Below, in pieces: positions 27,387 through 40,026 of a DNA stretch of 64,000 nucleotides; within the stretch, counting starts at the first letter, position 1; the number at the start of each line of letters is the position of its first letter. The translations under genes and the position numbers were made by a program. Location of the stretch: the NCBI RefSeq assembly GCF_003641205.1, contig NZ_CP032762.1, positions 3,782,001 to 3,846,000 of the forward strand, in the 5' to 3' direction. The notes below the pieces were generated by a model, which saw only the letters and a list, made by a program, of their open reading frames with translations, was not told where the DNA came from and made no database searches. This DNA is from Rhodococcus sp. P1Y. GTDB lineage: Bacteria; Actinomycetota; Actinomycetes; Mycobacteriales; Mycobacteriaceae.

Positions 27387-28769
27387 GTGCAGATCGCCAT
27401 CAGCATTCTGAGTCTTCTCGGATTCGTTGCACTTACGGCCGGCACAGCGCTGTTCGTCGCAGCCGAATTCTCGCTGACTGCGCTGGAGAAAAGTACGGTC
27501 GATTCCGCAGTAGCGAACCGCGACGACATTCGGTCGCGACAGGTGCAACGAGCACATCGGACCCTGTCGTTCCAATTGTCGGGTGCACAACTGGGTATCA
27601 CCATCACCACGTTGATCACCGGCTATCTCGCCGAGCCGGTCCTCGCCGGATTTTTCGTCCCGTTGGCGTCGATGCTCGGCGCTTCGGAGACGCTTGCGTC
27701 CGGAATCTCGCTCGCCGCAGCGCTGATCATCGCAACATCCTTCTCGATGATCTTCGGTGAGCTGGTGCCCAAGAACATCGCAATCGCGATGCCGATGGGA
27801 ACCGCTCGGGCGACCGCAGGTGCGATGTCGGGTTTCTCAGCGATTTTCCGATGGGCGATCAGAGGGCTGAATGGCTCCGCCAACTGGCTCGTACGCCGAT
27901 TGGGTGTCGAGCCTGCCGAGGAACTACGGTCGGCGCGTTCGCCGCGTGAACTCGGTTCGTTGGTTCGCACATCGGCGAAGCAAGGTTCGATCGACGAGAG
28001 AACAGCACGTCTGGTCGATCGATCGCTGCAGTTCGGAGAACGCACCGCGGAGGAATTGATGACTCCGCGAGTGAAAGTGGAGTCGCTTTCGGTGACCGAT
28101 ACGGCGTTCGATCTCATCGAAACTGCTGCACGGACCGGGTTTTCGCGGTTCCCGGTGGTCGACGGAGACCTCGACGACACGGTCGGGGTCGTTCACATCA
28201 AACACGCGTTCGCCGTACCCGCGGTTCGCCGACGCACGACCCGACTCGACGCACTCGCTCAGGATGTCCCCGTGGTGCCGTCGAGTCTCGATGGCGACAC
28301 AGTGATGGAACGTGTGCGTTCGGATGGAATGCAGGTTGCACTCGTCGTCGACGAGTACGGCGGGACTGCGGGCATGGTGACCATGGAGGACCTGATCGAG
28401 GAGATCGTCGGAGACGTCCGAGACGAACACGACGAGCCCGAGGTCGACGTCCAGCGGGTCGGTGACAGTTGGATCTGTTCCGGTCTGCTTCGCATCGACG
28501 AGGTGGCGTCCGCAACCGGATATCGAGCACCCGAAGGCGAATACGAGACCATCGGAGGCCTCGTTCTCTCGGAACTGGGGCGAATTCCGGAAGAAGGCGA
28601 CCGGACGATCCTTCCCGTACCGGACTTCGACGATCCGTCGGAATCCGATGGTGGATGGGTGGCGAAGGTGACTCGAATGGACGGGCGGAGAATCGACCGA
28701 ATTCTTCTGCAACCGGTCGCATCCGAGCGATTGGCCCAGCTGAGGACGGAGGAGAACGGCCGTGGGTGA
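27387..28769 (+). CDS. CNNM/CorC-family 'hemolysin' membrane protein, first of pair
   Basis: A 460-residue protein: N-terminal CNNM (DUF21) membrane domain with four hydrophobic segments (residues 5-180, including SLTALEKS and QLGITITTLITGYLAEPVL), then a CBS pair (MTPRVKVESLS near 228 to about 345, including DEYGGTAGMVTMEDLIEEIVGD), then a CorC_HlyC C-terminal domain. Such proteins are linked to Mg2+/Co2+ efflux or homeostasis; 'hemolysin' is historical. The start is inferred from the small frame ending just before. It overlaps the next gene by eight bases. It corresponds to Rv1842c as I recall. Confidence 0.88.
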   Translation: MQIAISILSLLGFVALTAGTALFVAAEFSLTALEKSTVDSAVANRDDIRSRQVQRAHRTLSFQLSGAQLGITITTLITGYLAEPVLAGFFVPLASMLGASETLASGISLAAALIIATSFSMIFGELVPKNIAIAMPMGTARATAGAMSGFSAIFRWAIRGLNGSANWLVRRLGVEPAEELRSARSPRELGSLVRTSAKQGSIDERTARLVDRSLQFGERTAEELMTPRVKVESLSVTDTAFDLIETAARTGFSRFPVVDGDLDDTVGVVHIKHAFAVPAVRRRTTRLDALAQDVPVVPSSLDGDTVMERVRSDGMQVALVVDEYGGTAGMVTMEDLIEEIVGDVRDEHDEPEVDVQRVGDSWICSGLLRIDEVASATGYRAPEGEYETIGGLVLSELGRIPEEGDRTILPVPDFDDPSESDGGWVAKVTRMDGRRIDRILLQPVASERLAQLRTEENGRG

Positions 28770-29862
28770 CATATTGTCGGTTCTGCTCGCTGTCTTCCTG
28801 CTCGCGGGCAATGCATTCTTCGTCGGCGCCGAGTTCTCGTTGATCTCAGCACGCAGAGACCGACTGGAGTCGCTGCTCGCACAGGGAAAGAAGCGAGCGA
28901 AGTCCGTCATCGAGGCGGGTCAGAATTTGTCGCTGATGCTTGCGGCAGCCCAGCTCGGCATCACGATTTGCTCCATTCTCTTAGGTCGAGTGGGCGAGCC
29001 GGCCGTGGCGCATCTGTTCGAGGCTCCGATGAAACTGGTCGGGATTCCCGACGCGTTCCTGCACCCCATCTCGTTCGCCGTTGCCCTCGGCCTCGTTGTC
29101 GTTCTGCACATACTCGTGGGTGAGATGGTGCCGAAGAACATCGCGATCGCCGGGCCCGAACGCACGGCCATGATTCTGGTGCCGATCCACCTGATGTTCA
29201 TCAAGCTCGCAAAGCCGCTGATCTCCTTCTACAACGTCTGTGCCAACCTGACGTTGCGAGCGCTGCGTATCGAACCGAAGGACGAGCTGGACTCTTCGGT
29301 ATCTGCCGACGAGTTGTCACAGATGATCGGCGAATCGCGCTCGGAAGGTCTGATCGACGAAGAAGAGCATCGGCGACTTACTCAGGCACTCGACACGTCC
29401 GGTCGGACCGTTGCCGAGGTCTTGATCCCGTCCGCTCAGGTTCGCAGCGTGCGACTCTCAGGGTCGGGCGTCACATCCGGCCCGACGCTGAGATCAGTCG
29501 AGGAAGCGGTGACCGCGACTGGCTTTTCGCGCTACCCCGTCGAAGCGTCCGATGGCTCGCTGGTCGGGTACCTGCACTTGAAAGATGTGCTGGAGTACAT
29601 GGTCGACGATTCGGCCGGGCCGGATACGATCATCCCCAGGTCGGAGGTCAGAACCCTGCCTGTCGTCACCGACGACACCATGCTCGACGACGCTCTCACT
29701 CGACTGCGCCGCACAAGAAGTCATCTGGGCGCGGTCAAGGATTCGACGGGGGCCATCGTCGGAATCGTTGCACTGGAAGACCTCGTGGAGGAGTTCGTCG
29801 GGACCGTCCGCGACGGCACCCACCGAGTCGCGGGGCCTGCTCCGGGTGGGTCGCGGCGATAG
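28762..29862 (+). CDS. CNNM/CBS-family membrane protein, second of pair
   Basis: A 366-residue paralogue of the preceding protein: DUF21 membrane domain (residues 3-190, with NAFFVGAEFSLISARRDRLE and LAAAQLGITICSILLGRVG) and one CBS pair (about 210-345, ending IVGIVALEDLVEEFVGTVRD). It lacks the CorC_HlyC C-terminal domain of its partner. GTG at 28762 overlaps the previous gene. Such actinobacterial pairs (Rv1841c/Rv1842c) may assemble as heterodimers; that is inference. Confidence 0.88.
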   Translation: MGDILSVLLAVFLLAGNAFFVGAEFSLISARRDRLESLLAQGKKRAKSVIEAGQNLSLMLAAAQLGITICSILLGRVGEPAVAHLFEAPMKLVGIPDAFLHPISFAVALGLVVVLHILVGEMVPKNIAIAGPERTAMILVPIHLMFIKLAKPLISFYNVCANLTLRALRIEPKDELDSSVSADELSQMIGESRSEGLIDEEEHRRLTQALDTSGRTVAEVLIPSAQVRSVRLSGSGVTSGPTLRSVEEAVTATGFSRYPVEASDGSLVGYLHLKDVLEYMVDDSAGPDTIIPRSEVRTLPVVTDDTMLDDALTRLRRTRSHLGAVKDSTGAIVGIVALEDLVEEFVGTVRDGTHRVAGPAPGGSRR

Positions 29863-29864
29863 CG

Positions 29865-30761
29865 ATGGTGACCGTTCTTCGGCAGTCGGAATGGACGACC
29901 TCGAGGCAAGCACACGTCGAACGCGTCGAGCGACTGGTCGGTGACTATCTGCGAGACCGCGCCAGCGGTGCCTATCACCCGGTCCTCGACTTTCTCTTCA
30001 CCTACTACAGCTACAAACCAGGTCACCTCAAACGATGGAACCCCGGTTACGGCGTTGTGCTCACAGGAGAGCGAGCCCACGACTACGCCGACCTGGCCTC
30101 CTACGAGCCGACCGAAGGTGGGTTCGCAGTACGTGAGTCACTACTGGATCGCCGCAGATCCGCGATCGAGTTCATCCTGGGCCTACTGAGCGCAACCAGA
30201 GATCGGCAACCGAACCTGGGTTGTTTCGGCCTCCACGAATGGGCGATGGTCTACCGAGGCGGCAAGTCCGCCCTTCGCCACGGGAGCGTTCCGCTGAGGC
30301 TGGGGCATACGGGCACCGACGACGTGGTCGATTCGATGAAGCTCAAATGCACTCATTACGACGCGTTCCGGTTCTTCACCGACGCCGCCGCGCCCCGCAA
30401 TGCACTCGAGCTCGACTCGTCGGGACGAACCGCGCGAGAACAGCCAGGATGTGTGCACGCGAGCATGGACTTGTACAAGTGGAGCTACAAATTGTCTCCG
30501 CTTGTCGATTCTCGGTTGGTGACGGATTGTTTCGAGCTCGCGTTGGCGGCGCGGACCGTCGATATGAGAGCGAGCCCGTACGACTTGACTGCCTATGGTC
30601 TCGACTCCATCCGAATCGAAACACCCGAGGGACGTGCCGAATACGTACGGGCTCAGTCGGACTTGTCGAACAGGGCTGCCCCTCTCCGATCGGCTTTGAT
30701 CGCTCGGTGCGAGAATCTACTGGTGAGCGGCGGTGCGATTGTCGGACCTACCGCCGAGTAA
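29865..30761 (+). CDS. Conserved protein of unknown function
   Basis: A 298-residue soluble protein. Near residues 38-66 it has [15 protein letters not shown]...RWNPGYG, aromatic-rich and distinctive, then [12 protein letters not shown] near 118, [12 protein letters not shown] near 144 and [11 protein letters not shown] near 162. I have an unverified recollection of similar proteins being labelled '3-methyladenine DNA glycosylase', but I see no HhH or AlkA/Tag motif. The conserved His, Asp and Glu positions could form a metal site. It starts two bases after the CNNM gene stop and so is in that operon. Confidence 0.6.
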   Translation: MVTVLRQSEWTTSRQAHVERVERLVGDYLRDRASGAYHPVLDFLFTYYSYKPGHLKRWNPGYGVVLTGERAHDYADLASYEPTEGGFAVRESLLDRRRSAIEFILGLLSATRDRQPNLGCFGLHEWAMVYRGGKSALRHGSVPLRLGHTGTDDVVDSMKLKCTHYDAFRFFTDAAAPRNALELDSSGRTAREQPGCVHASMDLYKWSYKLSPLVDSRLVTDCFELALAARTVDMRASPYDLTAYGLDSIRIETPEGRAEYVRAQSDLSNRAAPLRSALIARCENLLVSGGAIVGPTAE

Positions 30762-30825
30762 CATCGACGTCGTTGTCGTTGGGGTACCCGACACGGTGCC
30801 CGTGACCGGAAAGAGCGAGGGATTC

Positions 30826-33000
30826 ATGACCGATCGAGTTCGTGTTGGTGGTCTTCAGGTTGCCAAAGTGTTGTACGACTTCGTGCAGACCGAAGCACTT
30901 CCGGGCACCGGGGTAGATTCCGACCAGTTCTGGTCCGGCGCCGAAGCGGTGATCACCGATCTCGCCCCGAAGAACAAGGCGCTGCTGGCAGTGCGTGACG
31001 AGATCCAGGGCAAGGTCGACGCCTGGCACGGAGAGCACGCAGGCCCCGACTACGACAAGGCCGCGTACAAGACGTTTCTGAAGGAGATCGGCTACCTCCT
31101 CGACGAGCCGTCCGACTTCGCTATCACCACTGGCGGAGTCGACACCGAGATCACCTCGACGGCAGGCCCACAGTTGGTGGTTCCGGTGCTCAACGCCCGG
31201 TTTGCGATCAACGCGTCGAACGCTCGCTGGGGATCGCTGTACGACGCTCTGTACGGAACCGACGCCATCTCCGAGGAGAACGGCGCGGAAAAGGGAAGCA
31301 GCTACAACAAGGTCCGGGGCGACAAGGTCATTGCCTTCGCGCGTGATTTCCTCGACGAGGCAGCACCGTTGGCGTCCGGCTCACACGTGGGTACCACGAA
31401 CTATGCGATCGACGTTGCGTCGTTGACGGTTACGTTGGCCGACGGATCGACCGTGGGGTTGAAAGATCCAGCGCAGCTGCTCGGCTACCAGGGCGCCCCG
31501 GACGCACCCACGGCGATTCTGCTGGTGCACAACGGCTTGCATTTCGAGATCCAGATCGATGCCGACAGCCCGATCGGGAAGACCGACGCGGCCGGTGTCA
31601 AGGACGTTCTACTCGAATCCGCGGTCACCACGATCATGGACTTCGAGGACTCCGTCGCCGCTGTCGATGCCGACGACAAAGTTCTCGGCTACCGCAATTG
31701 GCTCGGGCTCATGCGCGGCGATCTCACCGAAGAGGTCTCCAAAGGCGGCAAGACCTTCACGCGTGCACTGAACCAGGACCGCACCTACACCGCGGTCGGC
31801 GGCAGCGAACTCACTCTGCATGGACGGTCGTTGCTGTTCGTGCGCAACGTCGGCCATCTGATGACCTCCGACGCCATACTCGATACCGACGGCAATGAAG
31901 TGCCCGAGGGCATCCTCGACGCACTGTTCACCTCGCTGGCGGGACTGCATTCTCTGGGCGCCGACAATGTGCTGAAGAACTCTCGTACCGGGTCGCTGTA
32001 CATCGTCAAGCCGAAGATGCACGGACCCGACGAGGTCGCGTTCACGGTCGAACTGTTCGGACGTGTGGAGAAGGTGCTCGGATTGCCCGAGAACACGCTC
32101 AAAGTCGGCATCATGGACGAGGAACGCCGCACTACCGTGAACCTCAAGGGTGCGATCGAAGCAGCCAAGGAGCGGGTGGTGTTCATCAACACCGGATTCC
32201 TCGACCGAACGGGCGACGAAATCCACACCTCGATGGAAGCAGGCCCGGTCGTTCCCAAGGGCGAGATGAAGGCTCAGAAGTGGATTTCCGCGTACGAGGA
32301 CTTCAACGTCGACACCGGACTCGCAGCGGGCCTCGAAGGTAAAGCGCAGATCGGCAAGGGCATGTGGGCGATGCCCGATCTGATGCACGACATGCTCGAG
32401 CAGAAGATCGGTCACCCGAAGGCCGGCGCGAACACCGCATGGGTGCCGTCTCCGACGGCAGCGACGTTACACGCCCTGCATTATCACAAGGTCGATGTCT
32501 TCGCCCGTCAGGAAGAGATCGCAAAATCCAAGCGTGCAAGTGTCGACGACATCCTGCAGATCCCGCTCGCACCGTCGACGGACTGGACGGACGAGCAGAA
32601 GCAAAAGGAACTCGACAACAATTCGCAGTCGATCCTCGGATACGTCGTCCGCTGGATCGACCACGGCGTTGGATGTTCGAAGGTGCCCGACATCAATGAC
32701 ATCGCGTTGATGGAAGACCGAGCGACCTTGCGTATTTCGTCGCAGTTCCTCGCGAACTGGTTACGTCACGGCATCGTCACCGAAGAGCAGGTGCGTCAGT
32801 CGTTGGAGCGGATGGCTCCGGTCGTCGACCGGCAGAACAGCTCGGACCCGACCTACAAGAACCTGGCCCCGGACTTCGATTCGAACATCGCCTTCCAAGC
32901 GGCAAGTGACCTGATCTTCCAGGGAACCAGCCAGCCCAACGGCTACACCGAGCCGATCCTGCATCGCCGCCGGCGCGAGTACAAAGCAGCCAACAGCTGA
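30826..33000 (+). CDS. glcB: Malate synthase G
   Basis: A 724-residue enzyme condensing glyoxylate with acetyl-CoA in the glyoxylate shunt. The N-terminus [20 protein letters not shown] matches actinobacterial GlcB. Catalytic and metal residues lie in [13 protein letters not shown] near 270, [14 protein letters not shown] near 337 and [14 protein letters not shown] near 427 (Mg2+ Glu). [12 protein letters not shown], the CoA-site [17 protein letters not shown] and the catalytic-Asp region [11 protein letters not shown] near 633 follow. ATG at 30826 has GAGGGA upstream; the longer in-frame extension has no homology. It corresponds to Rv1837c. Confidence 0.97.
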   Translation: MTDRVRVGGLQVAKVLYDFVQTEALPGTGVDSDQFWSGAEAVITDLAPKNKALLAVRDEIQGKVDAWHGEHAGPDYDKAAYKTFLKEIGYLLDEPSDFAITTGGVDTEITSTAGPQLVVPVLNARFAINASNARWGSLYDALYGTDAISEENGAEKGSSYNKVRGDKVIAFARDFLDEAAPLASGSHVGTTNYAIDVASLTVTLADGSTVGLKDPAQLLGYQGAPDAPTAILLVHNGLHFEIQIDADSPIGKTDAAGVKDVLLESAVTTIMDFEDSVAAVDADDKVLGYRNWLGLMRGDLTEEVSKGGKTFTRALNQDRTYTAVGGSELTLHGRSLLFVRNVGHLMTSDAILDTDGNEVPEGILDALFTSLAGLHSLGADNVLKNSRTGSLYIVKPKMHGPDEVAFTVELFGRVEKVLGLPENTLKVGIMDEERRTTVNLKGAIEAAKERVVFINTGFLDRTGDEIHTSMEAGPVVPKGEMKAQKWISAYEDFNVDTGLAAGLEGKAQIGKGMWAMPDLMHDMLEQKIGHPKAGANTAWVPSPTAATLHALHYHKVDVFARQEEIAKSKRASVDDILQIPLAPSTDWTDEQKQKELDNNSQSILGYVVRWIDHGVGCSKVPDINDIALMEDRATLRISSQFLANWLRHGIVTEEQVRQSLERMAPVVDRQNSSDPTYKNLAPDFDSNIAFQAASDLIFQGTSQPNGYTEPILHRRRREYKAANS

Positions 33001-33020
33001 CCGGCTTGTAACCTTCTCCC

Positions 33021-34739
33021 GTGGGCGAACATCGGACCTCGGGGGGAACCCGAAGTATCAGCAGAGGCCCCGTGATCGCGGCGGGCACCATCATCGTTCT
33101 GGTGCTCGCCGTGCTCGGGTGGTTTCAGCTTCGTGACAGGATCGCGGACCAAGGAGTCCAAGCGGCCGACACGTGTGTCGAGGGCACCGAGGTCGTTTCC
33201 GTCACAGTTGATCCGGACATTTCGTCGCAGGTGACTCAGCTCGCAGCCGCATTCGACGAAACCGGTCCGGTGGTGCGTGACCACTGCATCGCTCTCGAGG
33301 TGACTACACGCGAATCGAGTGCCGTGGTTGACGGACTCCGAACTGGCGTAGACAGTTGGGACACTGCTGCACTGGGAGATATCCCGTCGCTGTGGATACC
33401 GCAGTCGTCCGATTGGATCGTCGACGTCCCTCCGGGAATCATCGACGGGACACCGCGATCTGTAGCGGGCACACCCGTCGTTCTGGCGACGCCGCCGGTC
33501 GTCGCCGATGCGTTGGGTGCGGCAAATGTCGGGTGGGCCGATCTCCCTCGCCTTCAAAGTTCGCCCGACGGGCTGGACTCGATGGGTTTGCCAGGTTGGG
33601 GTGGCCTACGGCTTCGGCTGCCCGTCGGACCCGAATCACGTGCGACTGCATCGGCGCTCGGTGCGGTCGCGGTTGCGACTGGCGGCGACCAGCAATCGAC
33701 GCCAACACCCCTGAGTCGCTCTGTCGCTGCGGCGATGGCGTCGCTGGCCAAGACGGATCGCGGAAGTTCGTCGACCACGGACGATTCCACCGACAATGCC
33801 CTCGCGCAGTTGAGTGGTGACGCATCGGAGACCGCCGAATATCACGCTGTACCGGTAACCGAACAACAACTCGAATCGTCTGCGCAGAACGGTCTGATCG
33901 CTTACGCGCCGAGCGGACCGACCCCGATTGCCGACCATCCTGCGGTAATTCTGTCCGGCCCGTGGACCGACGAGACGTCGAGTCGCGCTGCTGCCCAGTT
34001 CGTGGAGTTCCTACGCGAGCCTCGCAACGCACAACTGTTCGTCGACTCCGGATTCGAACTGCAGGATGCGCCCGCCGGCCTCCCCGGCCTCGGCAGAGAT
34101 GACCGTAGTGCCCTTCTCGACGCCGTTCTCGATCCCGCGACGCCGAAGCGTGTCACGACGTTGCTCGATGTTTCGGGTTCGATGGATACGACGGAGGGGT
34201 CGGGGACGCGTCTGTCGAACACCGTGTCGGCGCTCGACCGACAGTTCGATTCCGTGACTGCATCGTCCGAGATCGGACTCTGGATGTTCAGCAAGGATCT
34301 CGACGGACCGCGCGCCTTCCGCACGCTTGTACCCACGGGCCCGATAGACGAGGCGGTCGATTCCGAAAGTAGGAGGGATCGGCTGAAGTCGGCCGCGGAC
34401 GGAGTACGGCCTGCAACGGCGACGTCGACCTACGAATCTGTCACCGCCGCTTACATCGACGCACTTGCCGGATATTCCCCCGGCAAGCCGAACAGGGTGT
34501 TGGTGATCACCGACGGTCCGAACGACGACACGTCGATTTCCTCGGACGACTTCCTGACTGTGCTCAGGTCCACCGTGAGTCCCGCACGCCCGGTCGCCAT
34601 CGACGTTGTGTCCATCGGAACCAATTCCGATTCTTCTACGTTGCAATCCATGTCCGACATAACGGGCGGCTCCTTCACCACCGTCGCGTCATCCGATGGA
34701 GCGGAGTTGCCTGCACTTCTCCGAAAGCTGTTGTACTGA
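33021..34739 (+). CDS. Membrane-anchored solute-binding-like / VWA-domain protein
   Basis: A 572-residue protein with one N-terminal membrane anchor (residues 17-38). Residues 55-355 resemble a type 2 solute-binding fold, with typical alternating loops. Residues from about 375 form a von Willebrand A domain with the MIDAS motif DVSGSMDT and the conserved TDGPNDD. A divalent-metal-dependent extracytoplasmic adhesion or sensing role is likely. From memory it matches Rv1836c, also next to glcB. A SBP-VWA hybrid is uncommon outside actinobacteria. Confidence 0.8.
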   Translation: MGEHRTSGGTRSISRGPVIAAGTIIVLVLAVLGWFQLRDRIADQGVQAADTCVEGTEVVSVTVDPDISSQVTQLAAAFDETGPVVRDHCIALEVTTRESSAVVDGLRTGVDSWDTAALGDIPSLWIPQSSDWIVDVPPGIIDGTPRSVAGTPVVLATPPVVADALGAANVGWADLPRLQSSPDGLDSMGLPGWGGLRLRLPVGPESRATASALGAVAVATGGDQQSTPTPLSRSVAAAMASLAKTDRGSSSTTDDSTDNALAQLSGDASETAEYHAVPVTEQQLESSAQNGLIAYAPSGPTPIADHPAVILSGPWTDETSSRAAAQFVEFLREPRNAQLFVDSGFELQDAPAGLPGLGRDDRSALLDAVLDPATPKRVTTLLDVSGSMDTTEGSGTRLSNTVSALDRQFDSVTASSEIGLWMFSKDLDGPRAFRTLVPTGPIDEAVDSESRRDRLKSAADGVRPATATSTYESVTAAYIDALAGYSPGKPNRVLVITDGPNDDTSISSDDFLTVLRSTVSPARPVAIDVVSIGTNSDSSTLQSMSDITGGSFTTVASSDGAELPALLRKLLY

Positions 34740-34742
34740 AAA

Positions 34743-35882
34743 ATGGCACGACTTCTTGCGTTCGGCACGTTTCTAGCTCTGGTTGGGCTGTTCCTTCACT
34801 TCAGGTACGTGCGGGCACCACGGGTACCGCGGCCCTACTCGGTCGCCATCGACTTCGTGTTGGTCCTGGCATGGGCGCTGGCGCTGGTTGGTATCGGCTC
34901 GGGTGAATTGTTCGACCCCTCCTGGGCGCGCCTTCCTGCCTTCATCGGACTGAGTTGGTTGGCGGTGGTGCTGTATCTGGTTCTCGGCACGGTATTGGTC
35001 GGAATCGTCACCCTCTCGATCCGCGTCGTGTACGCCGCACGACGGCGAGACTCCACCGCGCTCCGTTTGCGCGCTACGCGAATCGGCTCGGCCACAGTCG
35101 CGGCAGTGTCGCTCATCGCGGTGTCGTACGGTCTGTTCGAGGCTGCGAACCCCAGAGTCACGAATACAACCGTCGCGCTCGAACGTTTGCCTGCACAGTT
35201 CGACGGCACCCGCGTGGCGTTGGTTTCCGACCTGCACGTCGGACCTGCGCGAGGATCTGACTTCGTCCAGAAGGTGGTAGACGACGTCAACGCTCAGAAT
35301 CCTGACATGGTCGTCCTCGACGGAGATCTCATCGACGGAACCGTCGAACTGGTCGGGTCGGACCTCGATCCTCTGCGACATCTGTCGGCACCGCTCGGGG
35401 TGTTCGCCGTGAGCGGGAACCACGAGTTCTACGCGGACGATGGCGGTAAGTGGCTCGATCTGTGGGAAACGTTGGGCGTGACCGTCTTACGCAACGAACG
35501 AGAGACCGTCACCAGGGGCGGCGCGACCATCGACATCGCCGGAATCAACGACGCGACTGCGCCCTCCCCCTACGAACCCGACCTCGGCGCGGCGCTCGCC
35601 GGGCGCGACGCAGATGACTTCGTGTTTCTTCTCGCGCATCAACCTCTGCAGGCTTTCGGTGCATCCGACGCGGGCGTCGACTTTCAAGTGTCCGGGCACA
35701 CGCATGCTGGCCAGATCTGGCCCCTCCGGTATCTGGTGCCTCTGCAGCAGCCGAGCGTGGAGGGACTCGACACCGTCGGAGCAACGACCCTCTACACCAC
35801 GCGAGGCGCAGGAGCGTGGGGTCCGCCGGTCCGCGTTGCAGCACCGCCGGAAATATCGATGCTGCAACTCACTTCGAGCTAG
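34743..35882 (+). CDS. Membrane-anchored metallophosphoesterase
   Basis: A 379-residue protein with four N-terminal hydrophobic segments (residues 1-130) and a calcineurin-like phosphoesterase domain. The metal-ligand motifs are all visible: SDLHVG near 161, DGDLIDG near 193, GNHEFY near 221, HQP near 298 and SGHTHAGQIWP near 316. The enzyme probably acts outside the membrane on phospholipid headgroups or similar phosphodiesters (YkuE/YaeI-like). It starts three bases after the VWA gene. Confidence 0.88.
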   Translation: MARLLAFGTFLALVGLFLHFRYVRAPRVPRPYSVAIDFVLVLAWALALVGIGSGELFDPSWARLPAFIGLSWLAVVLYLVLGTVLVGIVTLSIRVVYAARRRDSTALRLRATRIGSATVAAVSLIAVSYGLFEAANPRVTNTTVALERLPAQFDGTRVALVSDLHVGPARGSDFVQKVVDDVNAQNPDMVVLDGDLIDGTVELVGSDLDPLRHLSAPLGVFAVSGNHEFYADDGGKWLDLWETLGVTVLRNERETVTRGGATIDIAGINDATAPSPYEPDLGAALAGRDADDFVFLLAHQPLQAFGASDAGVDFQVSGHTHAGQIWPLRYLVPLQQPSVEGLDTVGATTLYTTRGAGAWGPPVRVAAPPEISMLQLTSS

Positions 35883-35906
35883 CTGACGTCCGACTACGAG
35901 CTCGAA
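35873..35906. terminator. Weak convergent hairpin
   Basis: TTCGAGCT and AGCTCGAA form an eight-bp stem around an 18-base loop between the convergent metallophosphoesterase and gcvP genes. It is the only inverted repeat in the 40-base gap; no clear U-tract is present. Confidence 0.35.
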
Positions 35907-35922
35907 ACACAGACGCGACGGG

Positions 35923-38771
<2,849 letters not shown>

Positions 38772-38775
<4 letters not shown>

Positions 38776-38831
38776 GGGGCGCTCCAAGGCTGCATGCTGA
38801 CGGGTGGCGACCGTGCGCACGCACGGCTCAT
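38772..38831 (-). CDS. Possible 19-codon leader peptide between riboswitch and gcvP
   Basis: An ATG at 38831 opens a 19-residue frame ([19 protein letters not shown]) whose TGA overlaps the gcvP GTG as GTGA. A GGGGGAGG element abuts the ATG with no spacer, which is poor for initiation there, so translation is uncertain. If it is read, gcvP would be translationally coupled to a riboswitch-controlled leader. Confidence 0.3.
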
Positions 38832-38833
38832 CC

Positions 38834-39050
38834 TCCCCCTCTGTCGCATGCTCGCCTTCGGCGAGCGCCTGAGAGATTCACCGGATGTGGACGTCAGGTC
38901 CGTGGCCGGCTTTCCCCTTGGGCGGATGGGTGATCCCATCACTTTCCAGAGTCGTCGAAGCTCACACGGTCCGTGTGCCTGAGAGATTGACGGGGAGGTA
39001 TTGCTCCTTCGGCGTCCGGAACTGGCGGTCCCGGAACTCTCCCGTGCAAG
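38834..39050 (-). ncRNA. Tandem glycine riboswitch upstream of gcvP
   Basis: On the minus strand two aptamer-like units follow each other. The first has ACGGGAGAG, GCCGAAGGAGCAA and AATCTCTCAGGCA. A linker ACTCTGGAAAG follows. The second has GCCCAAGGGGAAAG and AATCTCTCAGGCG and ends in CAGAGGGGGAGG. These are the hallmark blocks of cooperative glycine riboswitches, which switch on glycine cleavage when glycine is high. The 3' strand of the last helix contains the purine-rich Shine-Dalgarno-like element, so control could act at translation. Confidence 0.93.
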
Positions 39051-39066
39051 CGCGACGAATTCGATC

Positions 39067-39771
39067 CTAGCCGGTCTTGCGGCTGGCGCGACTCTTGCGC
39101 CTCGACGCCAGCTCGTCCTCGGGCGAGGACTCCGCCTCACCGCCGTCGGCGCGCTCGGCGGGGAAGTCCGCGATGAGCCCGGTCAGTTCACGCATCGCAC
39201 CGTTCACAGCGATGCCGAACACTCCCTGACCACCCTGGAGCAGGTCGACGACCTCTTCGGCCGAGGTGCACTCGTACACGGTCGTGCCGTCGGAAAACAG
39301 CGTGATGTTGGCGAGGTCGCCCACCCCGCGCTCGCGTAGATGGTCGACGGCGACGCGAATGTTCTGGAGTGAAATTCCCGTGTCGAGGAGGCGCTTCACG
39401 ATCTTGAGTACAAGCATGTCCTTGAACGAGTACAGGCGTTGACTTCCCGAGCCTGCGGCGCCGCGAATCGACGGTACGACGAGGCCGGTTCGAGCCCAGT
39501 AGTCGAGCTGCCGATACGTGATTCCAGCAATCTGGCACGCACTGGGCACGCGATAGCCGACGAGTTCGTCCGGGACGGAGTCGTCGGGAAACAGCCCGGG
39601 TTGAAAGTCACCGATCGGCGTAGCCGGACGTTTCGGCTCCGCGCTGCTGGTCGTGACGTCAGCGGACGATGTGTGCTCGTCTCCGCCCGTGAGATCACTC
39701 GCCTCCGGTGCAGCGGTCGCTGAACTCTGGTGGCGCTCCTGCGGCTGATCTCCCACTGACTGCTCCCTCAT
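39067..39771 (-). CDS. MerR-family regulator (Rv1830-like)
   Basis: A 234-residue regulator. The first 70 residues are polar and low in complexity. The MerR helix-turn-helix runs from GYRVPSACQIAGITYRQLDY near 72-91 through RTGLVVPSIRGAAGSGSQRLYSF, then a coiled dimerisation helix (KIVKRLLDTGISLQNIRVAV) and an effector region near 150-205. The protein lacks the Cys ligands of metal-sensing MerR proteins. M. tuberculosis Rv1830 occupies the same place and has been linked to cell growth and division; transfer of that role is inference. It ends 17 bases before the gcvP riboswitch. Confidence 0.87.
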   Translation of the reverse strand: MREQSVGDQPQERHQSSATAAPEASDLTGGDEHTSSADVTTSSAEPKRPATPIGDFQPGLFPDDSVPDELVGYRVPSACQIAGITYRQLDYWARTGLVVPSIRGAAGSGSQRLYSFKDMLVLKIVKRLLDTGISLQNIRVAVDHLRERGVGDLANITLFSDGTTVYECTSAEEVVDLLQGGQGVFGIAVNGAMRELTGLIADFPAERADGGEAESSPEDELASRRKSRASRKTG

Positions 39772-39980
39772 CGGATGTCTCGTTCACTGCGCTCGGACGA
39801 ATGATTTCGCCCCCGCCGGGACGAATCCCGCCGTTGTGCCGCATGAAGCTCCACTCCGCGTACCAGGAAAAGACTACGCCCCGACGCGGTTCGGCGACAT
39901 ACGATCACCGAACGTGTGCCTCACAAACGGAACGCTATGGGTACGCGGTTTGGAGGTCAACGCAACGCGCCGTAAACCTG

Positions 39981-39997
39981 AACCTAAAGTTGAGGTT
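39981..39997. promoter_or_regulatory. Candidate operator: AACCT inverted/direct repeat cluster upstream of merR
   Basis: AACCT-AAAGTTG-AGGTT is an inverted repeat, flanked by another AACCT-like unit (AAACCTGAACCT) to its left and GAGGTTGAG to its right. It lies about 210 bases upstream of the merR start at 39771 and 30 bases after the end of the DUF151 gene. The low-GC, repeated character stands out and would suit binding by one of the two MerR proteins; this is untested. Confidence 0.4.
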
Positions 39998-40026
39998 GAG
40001 ACTCTTCCGTTACCGAAACCGATGGT

